A stretch of DNA of 7,169 bases from Syntrophaceae bacterium UBA6078 (GTDB lineage: Bacteria > Desulfobacterota > Syntrophia > Syntrophales > UBA2210): positions 1 through 7,169 of the forward strand of contig DIXO01000079.1 of NCBI GenBank assembly GCA_002428735.1, in the 5' to 3' direction. This document shows, one piece after another, positions 1-5,795 of this stretch; within the stretch, counting starts at the first letter, position 1; the number at the start of each line of letters is the position of its first letter. Below the pieces are notes generated by a model. That model ran no database searches. It was given only the letters and a program-made list of their open reading frames with translations, and had not been told where the DNA came from. The translations under genes and the position numbers were made by a program.

Positions 1-104
1 TTTTTTTGGTGGTGGATCAAGGTCTTTTCGTGTACTGTTCCCCCGGGAAATATGGTAGGTATTTTCAACTGAGATGTCTGAAAAAACGATTTTTTTGAGG
101 ACCA
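1..104. other. Upstream region of the kinase gene, no gene seen
   Basis: This stretch begins with a run of seven T and ends with the ribosome binding site of the kinase (GAGG at 97-100, four bases before the ATG). An A-run (81-86) and a T-run (90-96) flank CGA and could form a weak AT hairpin just before the Shine-Dalgarno. I see no convincing -35/-10 pair. The T-run at the window edge could be the tail of a terminator lying to the left, but its stem would be outside the window. Confidence 0.4.
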
Positions 105-1127
105 ATGGGAAAAAGCCCGCAGGGTATGATCGTTGAGCGTGACCACCGCATCATCGAGGAGATCGATGATGGGTACTGGGAGGTTGACCTCTCCGGGAGG
201 GTTACCTTCTTCAACGATGCCCTGTCCAGGATAACGGGGATTCCGGCGGACGCACTGATGGGAATGGATTACCGGGCATGCACCTCCCCCGAAACCGCGG
301 AGCAGCTTTTCAGAATATTCAATGAGGTATACCGGACGGGTACCCCCGCCTCCCTCGTTGATTTTGGAATCGTCAAAAAAGATGGCACCGGAGCAACCCT
401 CGAACTGTCCGTTTCGCTGATGAGGGACGAGGCAGAGAAACCGGCAGGGTTCCGCGGTGTGGCGCGGGATATCACCCCCCGCAAGCAGGCGGAGGAGGAG
501 ATACGGGCGTACCGGGAGCACCTTGCCCTCATCAATCAGATACTCCGCCATGACCTGACGAACGATCTCCTGGTCACACAGAAAGCCCTGGAACTGTATG
601 AGCGCTCCCCGGAGGAGGATCTCCTGAGAGAGGCCTCGGAGCGCGTCAGAAAGAGTATGGCCCTCATCCGGCGCATGAGAGAGCTCGAATCCTTTATCGC
701 CCTGCACAAGGAACTGAAGGCCTGCGACATACGGAATGTTGTCCGCGAGGTGGCCGAGGGGTATCCGTTTCTTGATTTCACCATCACCGGCAAGGCTCTG
801 GTCATGGCGGACAGCTCTCTGTTTTCCGTTATAGACAACGTCGTGCGCAATGCCGTTATCCACGGAAAGGCCGACACATTCGAGGTGACTATCAACCGGC
901 GGGAGGATGCGTGCGAGGTGCTCATTGCCGACAACGGATCAGGCATCCCCGGCGAGATCCGGGAGAAGATCTTTGAGGAGGGATTCATATACGGTGAAAC
1001 CGGACATACCGGTCTCGGACTCCACATTGTGAGGCGGGTCATGGAGACCTACGGGGGGCATGTCCATGTCCGGAACAATGAGCCGACAGGGGCGATCTTT
1101 ACGCTCATATTCAAGCGGGTTGAATAG
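105..1127 (+). CDS. Soluble PAS-domain sensor histidine kinase
   Basis: A 340-residue cytoplasmic two-component sensor kinase that should autophosphorylate on histidine in response to a signal read by its PAS domain. The order is one PAS/PAC domain (about residues 15-128, PAC end near GVARDIT), a short helical linker, a dimerisation/H-box helix with LRHDLTND (phospho-acceptor His149), then a HATPase_c domain. The ATPase shows the N-box (RNAVIHG, Asn249), the G1 box DNGSGIP (276-282) and the G2 box GHTGLGL (300-306), so all catalytic motifs are present. There is no signal peptide or membrane segment. The start at 105 has GAGG four bases upstream; Met8 is a weaker alternative. The HDLTND H-box differs from the usual HE(L/I)RTPL and resembles archaeal PAS kinases. 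No intact response regulator lies nearby. The signal is unknown. A regulatory link to the pilT block downstream is only inferred from position. Confidence 0.9.
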   Translation: MGKSPQGMIVERDHRIIEEIDDGYWEVDLSGRVTFFNDALSRITGIPADALMGMDYRACTSPETAEQLFRIFNEVYRTGTPASLVDFGIVKKDGTGATLELSVSLMRDEAEKPAGFRGVARDITPRKQAEEEIRAYREHLALINQILRHDLTNDLLVTQKALELYERSPEEDLLREASERVRKSMALIRRMRELESFIALHKELKACDIRNVVREVAEGYPFLDFTITGKALVMADSSLFSVIDNVVRNAVIHGKADTFEVTINRREDACEVLIADNGSGIPGEIREKIFEEGFIYGETGHTGLGLHIVRRVMETYGGHVHVRNNEPTGAIFTLIFKRVE

Positions 1128-1133
1128 GGAAAG

Positions 1134-1183
1134 ACGGCCCCCGTGGATTGTTCCTCCCCCGTATGGCACAGGGGATCGGCCGT
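1134..1183 (+). repeat. Inverted repeat just after the kinase gene
   Basis: ACGGCC at 1134-1139 can pair with GGCCGT at 1178-1183, and inside it a C-run (1156-1160) can pair with GGGG (1171-1174). The element starts a few bases after the kinase stop codon, where a transcript end would be expected. No T-tract follows the stem, so it is not a standard intrinsic terminator. It may be a 3'-end stabilising fold, or chance pairing in GC-rich DNA. Confidence 0.3.
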
Positions 1184-1229
1184 TCCGTATCCCTGAAGAT
1201 ATGGATTTCTGAGATGAATTTCTTTTTCC

Positions 1230-1257
1230 TTGACGAGGGCCGCTTTTTTTCTATAGC
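1230..1257 (+). promoter_or_regulatory. Probable sigma-70 promoter of the pilT-pilU block
   Basis: TTGACG at 1230-1235 (five of six matches to the -35 consensus) is followed after 16 bases by TATAGC at 1252-1257 (four of six matches to the -10). Transcription would start near 1264, giving a leader of about 35 bases before the pilT ATG. The spacer contains a run of seven T. The element lies in the only sizeable gap between the kinase and pilT, so pilT need not depend on transcription from the kinase. Confidence 0.5.
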
Positions 1258-1298
1258 TTTGCCCCTGTCGTGCCGATAGAGGGGGGAGGGGAGGAAAT

Positions 1299-2381
1299 AT
1301 GGCAAAGATAGACGCTTTTTTCAAACTGATGCATGAACAGGGCGCGTCGGATCTCCATCTCGTTGCCGGGCAGCAGCCCGCTCTGAGGATTCGTGGTGAG
1401 ATAGAACGGGTAAAATACCCTCCTCTGGAAAACGACGCGCTGAAGGCCATGCTCTATGAAATAACGCCGGAGCATAAGATCAAGGAATTCGAAGAGACGG
1501 GGGATGTGGATTTTGCGTACGAGATACCAACCCTCGCGCGGTATCGATCCAATTTCTTCCAGCAGAGGCTGGGTGTGGCCGCCGTCTTCAGGGAAATCCC
1601 CAGCAAGATTCTCACAACAGGGCAGCTGGGGCTCCCCTCTGTTACGGCAAAGCTTGCCTCTCTTCCGCGGGGACTCGTCCTTGTGACGGGACCGACGGGC
1701 AGCGGTAAGTCCACGACGCTGGCCGCCATTATCGATGAGGCGAACCGCACGCGCAAGGATCATATCATTACCATTGAGGATCCCATCGAATTTGTGCATC
1801 AGAACAAAGAATGCATTGTCAATCAGAGAGAGGTGGGGCTGCACACCGTATCCTTCGCATCCGCCCTCCGCGGCGCCCTGAGGGAAGACCCCGATATCAT
1901 ACTGGTGGGCGAGCTCAGAGACCTTGAAACAATCTCTCTCGCCATCGAAGCGGCATCGACGGGACATCTCGTCTTCGGGACCGTTCATACATCGAGCGCG
2001 GCGAAGACGATCGACCGCCTCATAGAGGTATTCCCCGCCAACGAACAGATGCAGGTACGATCAACCCTCGCGGATGGCATTCGCGCCGTCCTTGCGCAGG
2101 TGCTCTTCAAACGTGTGGATAAGGTGGGCCGCTGTCCGGCCCTTGAAATCATGATCGCCACCCCGGCGGTACGCAATCTCATCAGGGAATCGAAGACCTA
2201 CCAGATCCCTTCCATGATACAGACGGGGAGAAAATACGGTATGCAGCTTCTTGACGATTCCATTATGGAGCTTCTCCAGAAGGGATGGATCAGCAGCGAG
2301 GAGGCCTACATGAAGGCCAACGACAAGGCGAAATTCAGGCCCTTATTGAAGGTGCCGCCGGCCGATTTTACGGAGGTATAG
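1299..2381 (+). CDS. pilT: Type IV pilus retraction ATPase PilT
   Basis: A 360-residue hexameric motor ATPase of the GspE/PilT family. It works at the cytoplasmic base of the type IV pilus and drives pilin disassembly, that is, retraction and twitching. The N-terminal domain (about 1-100) has the family opening GASDLHL (15-21). The motor core shows Walker A GPTGSGKST (131-139), the Asp box ITIEDPIEF (157-165), Walker B with EDPDIILVGELRD (196-208, Glu205) and the His box TGHLVFGTVHT (221-231, His230). The C-terminal motif AVRNLIRE (290-297) corresponds to the AIRNLIRE motif needed for PilT retraction, which separates it from PilB extension ATPases. The length is close to that of typical PilT (about 345-360). 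A very strong Shine-Dalgarno (GGGAGGA, 1288-1294 region) precedes the ATG. It is followed 69 bases later by a PilU-like paralogue, a common pairing. Confidence 0.95.
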   Translation: MAKIDAFFKLMHEQGASDLHLVAGQQPALRIRGEIERVKYPPLENDALKAMLYEITPEHKIKEFEETGDVDFAYEIPTLARYRSNFFQQRLGVAAVFREIPSKILTTGQLGLPSVTAKLASLPRGLVLVTGPTGSGKSTTLAAIIDEANRTRKDHIITIEDPIEFVHQNKECIVNQREVGLHTVSFASALRGALREDPDIILVGELRDLETISLAIEAASTGHLVFGTVHTSSAAKTIDRLIEVFPANEQMQVRSTLADGIRAVLAQVLFKRVDKVGRCPALEIMIATPAVRNLIRESKTYQIPSMIQTGRKYGMQLLDDSIMELLQKGWISSEEAYMKANDKAKFRPLLKVPPADFTEV

Positions 2382-2450
2382 GCCTGAAGGGATCCGCGTT
2401 TCGCTCGAAGCTCCGCTGGTGAACATGTCCGTCAACAAGGAACGACAGTC

Positions 2451-3599
2451 ATGAGAAAACAGGAAATTGAATACCTCCTTGCCCGTATGCTCGATTCCCA
2501 TCAGGACATCTCGGACCTGAACATCACGGTGGGGAAACCGCTTCAGGTGGAAAGCTCGGGCGAGCTGAAAACCGTTGAGACGGATTTCTCTCCGGCTGAG
2601 ATCACCCCCTTTCAGGCGGAGATATTCGCCCTGAATCTCATCAATCGGAACCGGCCCCTTCTGCTTACCTTGGTTACCGAGGGTTCCTGTGACGCCTCTT
2701 ATGAACTGCCGGGAAAGGCCCGGTTCAGGGTCAACATATTCTCCCGGGGTGACACCTTTTCCACCGTCCTGAGAAAACTGGAAGACCGGATCCCCACCTG
2801 CGAAGAACTCGGCCTTCCGAAGGCGCTCCAGGAAGTGTCCGGCGAGAAAAACGGTTTTGTCCTCTTTGTGGGCGCCACCGGAACCGGGAAGACCACATCG
2901 CTGGCGGCTGTGCTGAATGAAATAAATGAGAAACTTCCCGTGCACGTTATAACCCTTGAAGACCCGATAGAATACAAACATCCTCACAAGCGGGCGACTT
3001 TTAATCAGCGCGAACTCGGCATTGATTTTGTCAGCTTCGCGAGCGGGCTTCGCGCCGCGCTGAGACAGGCGCCCAAGGTAATCCTGGTGGGAGAGATGCG
3101 CGACCGGGAAACCATGGAAATCGGTCTCGCCGCGGCGGAGACCGGGCATCTCGTCTTCAGTTCCCTCCATACCATGAACGCGGGGCAGACGATCAACCGC
3201 ATCGTGGGCATGTTCCCTCTGGAGGAAGAGACGCAGATCAGGGCGCGCCTCGCCGACACGATCCGCTGGATTGTCTGCCAGCGGCTTCTTCCCCGGATAG
3301 GCGGCGGGAGGGTCGCCGCCTTTGAGATTCTGAAAACCAATCTGCGGGTCAGGGATGCCATCCTTCACGGAGAAAGGGAGGGAAGGACCTTTCAGGAGAT
3401 CATCGAGGCGGGGCAGGCCTTTGGCATGGTGACCTTCGACAATTACATCATCGGCCTCTACCGGGAGGGGGTCATTACCGAGGAGACGGCCCTGTCATAC
3501 GCCACGACCCGGGGGGTTGTTGGACGCGGCATTGATTCGATCAAGAGTTCGAAGGGCGAGGCCACGACCGAGATAGAGAAGCTTGAGGTGGACTGGTAG
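2451..3599 (+). CDS. pilU: PilT/PilU-family pilus retraction ATPase, PilU-like paralogue
   Basis: A 382-residue second retraction-type ATPase. In better-studied bacteria PilU works together with PilT and adds retraction force. Visible motifs are SDLNITVG near the N-terminus (21-28, matching the SDLHL region), Walker A GATGTGKTT (141-149), the Asp box TLEDPIEY (168-175), Walker B VILVGEMRD (210-218, Glu215) and the His box TGHLVFSSLHT (231-241, His240). The segment LRQAP before Walker B and RDRETM after it resemble PilU rather than PilT. The acidic residue usual before Walker B (APD or DPD) is Lys209 here. The AIRNLIRE motif of PilT is replaced by LRVRDAIL (298-305). The tail beyond about 355 is charged and probably disordered. 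AAGGA (2437-2441) precedes the ATG. It is likely co-transcribed with pilT and the small receiver-like gene that starts 10 bases after its stop. PilU-type assignment is less certain than PilT-family membership. Confidence 0.85.
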   Translation: MRKQEIEYLLARMLDSHQDISDLNITVGKPLQVESSGELKTVETDFSPAEITPFQAEIFALNLINRNRPLLLTLVTEGSCDASYELPGKARFRVNIFSRGDTFSTVLRKLEDRIPTCEELGLPKALQEVSGEKNGFVLFVGATGTGKTTSLAAVLNEINEKLPVHVITLEDPIEYKHPHKRATFNQRELGIDFVSFASGLRAALRQAPKVILVGEMRDRETMEIGLAAAETGHLVFSSLHTMNAGQTINRIVGMFPLEEETQIRARLADTIRWIVCQRLLPRIGGGRVAAFEILKTNLRVRDAILHGEREGRTFQEIIEAGQAFGMVTFDNYIIGLYREGVITEETALSYATTRGVVGRGIDSIKSSKGEATTEIEKLEVDW

Positions 3600-3609
3600 G
3601 GAGGGCTGC

Positions 3610-4110
3610 ATGGGCGTGAAAGACACATTCCCCGATTCCGCGGGAACTGATTCATACGAAGTGTCTGAGAAACCGTTTGATTATGTCGGGGAGGGCGGCA
3701 AAACGGCCCTTCTCTGTGAGACTGATCCTGGCATCCGGGACCGGCTTGAATCGGCCCTGAAAAAGATGGGGTATCACGTAACGAAGGCCGGCACCGCCTC
3801 CGACGCTCTGAAGAGTATGCGGTTTCACGGGTATGATCTCATCGCGGTGGGTGAAAACTCTGATACGGACGTCATCCTGGACCACCTGCGGCGCTTCCCC
3901 ATGGGTGTCCGGAGAAATATCTTTGTGATCCTTCTGAGCGAGACCATCCGCACCATGGATAACATGGCCGCCTTCTCCAGAAGCGTTAATCTTGTCATCA
4001 ACCGGGAGCATATGGACGAGGCGGACGCCATCATCGGGCGCGGCATTGCCGACAACGAGGCATTTTATCAAACCTTCCGGGAGGCGCTGAAAGAGGCCGG
4101 GCGGCTGTAG
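3610..4110 (+). CDS. Degenerate receiver-domain (pseudo-receiver) protein
   Basis: A 166-residue protein with a response-regulator-like fold over about residues 31-145. The strand TALLCETDP (32-40) aligns with the usual first strand, and helix and strand spacing (GYHVTKAGTASDAL, then GYDLIAV) follows a CheY-like domain. The key residues are altered: the acid pair appears as Glu37-Thr38, the phospho-acceptor Asp is Gly81 (in YDLIAVGEN), and the conserved Lys is Asn131 (in VNLVINRE). Only the Ser/Thr position (Ser110) is kept. It should therefore not be phosphorylated in the normal way. No output domain is present; the C-terminus is a short helix. I chose the ATG at 3610 because GGGAGGG lies just before it. 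An in-frame ATG at 3583 overlaps the end of the pilU-like gene and has no comparable site. The 10-base gap to that gene implies one transcript. A binding role in regulating the retraction ATPases is inference. Confidence 0.8.
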   Translation: MGVKDTFPDSAGTDSYEVSEKPFDYVGEGGKTALLCETDPGIRDRLESALKKMGYHVTKAGTASDALKSMRFHGYDLIAVGENSDTDVILDHLRRFPMGVRRNIFVILLSETIRTMDNMAAFSRSVNLVINREHMDEADAIIGRGIADNEAFYQTFREALKEAGRL

Positions 4111-4120
4111 TCCCTCCGGC

Positions 4121-4732
4121 TCATTTCCGGGCCAGGTATCCCCGCGCCAGAGCGGTATTCACATGGATAACGCCCCGGTTCATATCCTTCATGGGATAGT
4201 CTTCCGTGATTTCCGGGAGCCTGTCGGCGTCGTCCTGGGTCTTGACGATTGAGCCCGCGGGCACATACCGGCGGTCCGGGACGGTAACCCCCATCAGGAG
4301 GCAGCGGGGCTCAACCACGCATCCCGTTCCCACCCGCGATTTGAAGATCAGGGTCTGCATCCCCACGAAGGTGTCGTCCTGCACCACCGCGGGGCCGTGT
4401 ATCTGGACCTGGTGGGCAAGAGAGACCCGCTTTCCCACATAGACGGCGTACCGCTTTCCATCGACCGCACACAGATGTGCCTCAACAGGTGCCCCGTTCA
4501 TCTCCGTTTCAAGGGCGTGTATCACCACCCCGTCCTGGACATTCGAGTCATCTCCGATAGAGAGTGGCTGCCCCTCGTCGCCGCGAATGGACGCCATAGG
4601 CGATACCATGATGTTTTTCCCGAGGATGACATTTCCCATGACCGAGGCCATGGGATGGACATAGGTTGATGGATCAATCCGCGGTTGTGACACCTCGGCG
4701 TTGAAATCAGTCAGCACATTTTCGCCAGTCAT
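4121..4732 (-). CDS. cam: Cam-type gamma-class carbonic anhydrase
   Basis: A 203-residue left-handed beta-helix enzyme that interconverts CO2 and bicarbonate. The sequence follows the Methanosarcina thermophila Cam protein almost throughout, from memory: MVSPMASIRGDEG (42-54), SNVQDGVVIHALE (63-75), SLAHQVQIHGPA (104-115) and FVGMQ (122-126). The metal ligands are His72, His107 and His112. Residues matching Cam Glu62, Asn73, Gln75 and Glu84 are Glu53, Asn64, Gln66 and Glu75, so the catalytic set looks intact and this is not merely a generic hexapeptide-repeat protein. Near the C-terminus Cam's Tyr200-Val-Asn202 reads His190-Val-Asn192. The loop after Glu75 is shorter and less acidic than in Cam. 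No signal peptide is visible, which suggests a cytoplasmic trimer. Its ATG overlaps the TGA of coaE (ATGA), and GGGAG lies inside the coaE end, so translation is probably coupled. It converges on the receiver-like gene with a 10-base gap. Confidence 0.9.
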   Translation of the reverse strand: MTGENVLTDFNAEVSQPRIDPSTYVHPMASVMGNVILGKNIMVSPMASIRGDEGQPLSIGDDSNVQDGVVIHALETEMNGAPVEAHLCAVDGKRYAVYVGKRVSLAHQVQIHGPAVVQDDTFVGMQTLIFKSRVGTGCVVEPRCLLMGVTVPDRRYVPAGSIVKTQDDADRLPEITEDYPMKDMNRGVIHVNTALARGYLARK

Positions 4733-5349
4733 CGGTTCATCTCCCTGTTTTTTTGCAAAAGTTTCTCCCAGACCTCCTCAACGGCCGCCTCCGTTTTGTC
4801 AGGTTCTCCTTCGTTGTGTATGACGTAATCGGCGAAGGGAATCTTCTCGTCAAGAGGCATCTGAGACCGGAGACGGTCCTGCGCCTCCTGTCGTGTGTAC
4901 CCGTTTCTCTTCATGATCCGTTGTATCTGCGTCTCAGGGGAGGCGTAGACAAGGATCACCACATCCATCTTTTTGTGCCGCCCCACCTCTATCAGGAGAG
5001 GGCTGTCCAATATGACGATGGCATCCTTATCTTTTCGTTTGATCTTATCAAGTCGGCGTCGTAATTCATGGGAGACGGCGGGGTGCACGATGCGATTCAG
5101 CTCTTCCCGCTCCGCCCTGTCCCGGAAAACGATCCTCCCCAGAGCCTCGCGGTCGATCGTGCCTTCCCCATCCAGGATTTCCTTTCCGAAGTGCTCGACG
5201 ATCCCCCGCCAGGCCGCTCTCCCCGGTTCCACTACTTCGCGCGCGAGGAGATCGAGGTCGATGATCTGAGCCCCCCTCTTCCGGAACAGATCTGCCACGG
5301 TTGACTTTCCGCTTCCGATTCCGCCTGTGAGCCCGATGCGCATCATCAT
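4729..5349 (-). CDS. coaE: Dephospho-CoA kinase
   Basis: This enzyme phosphorylates the 3'-hydroxyl of dephospho-CoA with ATP, the last step of coenzyme A synthesis, in the cytoplasm. From the chosen start the protein has 206 residues, typical of CoaE. It shows the P-loop GGIGSGKST (9-17), IDLDLLAREVVEPG (30-43) matching the CoaE D-x-D and REVV-PG region, the HP pair at 89-90, DSPLLIEVG (115-123), and the closing QMPLDEKIPFADYVIHNEG (163-181). The reading frame extends upstream to 5418, but that extension does not resemble CoaE and overlaps the divergent promoter near 5401-5430. Three consecutive ATGs (5349, 5346, 5343) are therefore the likely start area; none has a good Shine-Dalgarno, so the exact Met is uncertain. 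The stop overlaps the start of the carbonic anhydrase gene, so the two form one unit. Confidence 0.95.
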   Translation of the reverse strand: MMMRIGLTGGIGSGKSTVADLFRKRGAQIIDLDLLAREVVEPGRAAWRGIVEHFGKEILDGEGTIDREALGRIVFRDRAEREELNRIVHPAVSHELRRRLDKIKRKDKDAIVILDSPLLIEVGRHKKMDVVILVYASPETQIQRIMKRNGYTRQEAQDRLRSQMPLDEKIPFADYVIHNEGEPDKTEAAVEEVWEKLLQKNREMNR

Positions 5350-5400
5350 GGGACGGTTTCTAGCACAGGGCGGGCCTTCCATCAAACAGAAACTGGGGGC

Positions 5401-5430
5401 TTGACAAAATCGGGACAAATCATTTAGCTA
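5401..5430 (+). promoter_or_regulatory. Probable promoter of the 111-residue protein gene
   Basis: A perfect -35 hexamer TTGACA (5401-5406) is followed after 18 bases by TAGCTA (5425-5430), a poor -10. Transcription would start near 5437, only a few bases before the AAGGAGG Shine-Dalgarno (5439-5445) and downstream of the in-frame ATG at 5430. Two near-identical octamer-like repeats, GACAAAATC (5403-5411) and GACAAATC (5414-5421), lie 11 bases apart across the -35 and spacer, one helical turn, and could be an operator. Confidence 0.4.
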
Positions 5431-5450
5431 TGAAGAAAAAGGAGGAACCG

Positions 5451-5786
5451 ATGACAGTAAAGAATCTGCTGAAACATGCCGAACGGTTTGAAGTGGATAC
5501 ATACAAGCCCCCGGATTTCAGAGAAAACCACGTCTCCTTCATGGGTGCTCCTGAGAAGCATCCGTACGCCGATGACAAGATTATCCTCATTCAGGACCCC
5601 TTCAGCGCGAACATATCGTACTATGAATTTGCCGCGGCCGATGTGGCCGGGGTGGAGGAGTTGCCGAATCTGGTGAGCTCGGAGGGGACATCGGTCAAGA
5701 TGTGCCGTGTCTGGGTGCGAAAGGGGAGCATCGGGGTGCGTTCCGCTCCTTTTATCGTGGAAGATACGACGCGGGACGGGCGGTAA
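5451..5786 (+). CDS. Conserved small protein of unknown function (111 residues)
   Basis: I cannot assign a function. The protein is soluble, with no signal peptide or membrane segment. It opens with MTVKNLLKHAERFEV, then a Pro/His-rich stretch (HPYADD, about 37-42), IILIQDPFS (44-52), YYEF (57-60), an acidic segment with VEELPNLV (66-73) and a basic, beta-rich end with RVWVRKGSIGVRS (about 85-97) and PFIVEDT (99-105). I recall similar ~110-residue proteins in deltaproteobacterial genomes, some labelled inorganic pyrophosphatase Ppa. The Asp-rich active-site pattern of family I pyrophosphatase is not visible, so I do not adopt that name. The start is fixed by AAGGAGG at 5439-5445, five bases before the ATG; the upstream in-frame ATG at 5430 lacks such a site and overlaps the putative promoter. 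It is divergent from coaE and ends 9 bases from the rfbB stop on the other strand. Confidence 0.8.
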   Translation: MTVKNLLKHAERFEVDTYKPPDFRENHVSFMGAPEKHPYADDKIILIQDPFSANISYYEFAAADVAGVEELPNLVSSEGTSVKMCRVWVRKGSIGVRSAPFIVEDTTRDGR

Positions 5787-5795
5787 AGGCTGCCG

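Noticed and set aside
1251..1988. Long open frame on the - strand opposite pilT (245 residues)
   Set aside because: It is the antisense of a clear PilT gene and shows no recognisable protein features; such frames are common opposite GC-rich genes.
2425..2454. Nine-codon reading frame whose TGA overlaps the PilU-like start codon
   Set aside because: It would suit translational coupling, but it has no clear ribosome binding site of its own and a frame this short is easily chance.
2343..3368. Long open frame on the - strand opposite the PilU-like gene (341 residues)
   Set aside because: It is complementary to a gene with complete ATPase motifs, and its own translation has no domain signature.
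3583..3609. Earlier ATG for the pseudo-receiver protein
   Set aside because: It overlaps the end of the PilU-like gene and lacks a good Shine-Dalgarno; GGGAGGG supports the ATG at 3610.
4096..4125. Possible terminator between the pseudo-receiver and carbonic anhydrase genes
   Set aside because: GCCGG and CCGGC can pair across about 15 bases, but the stem is short and no T-tract follows on either strand.
5350..5418. Upstream in-frame extension of coaE (23 extra residues)
   Set aside because: The extension does not resemble CoaE, makes the protein longer than usual and overlaps the divergent promoter; the Met cluster at 5343-5349 gives the standard N-terminus.
5430..5450. Earlier ATG for the 111-residue protein
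   Set aside because: The ATG at 5430 has no ribosome binding site and falls within the proposed -10, whereas the ATG at 5451 has AAGGAGG at ideal spacing.
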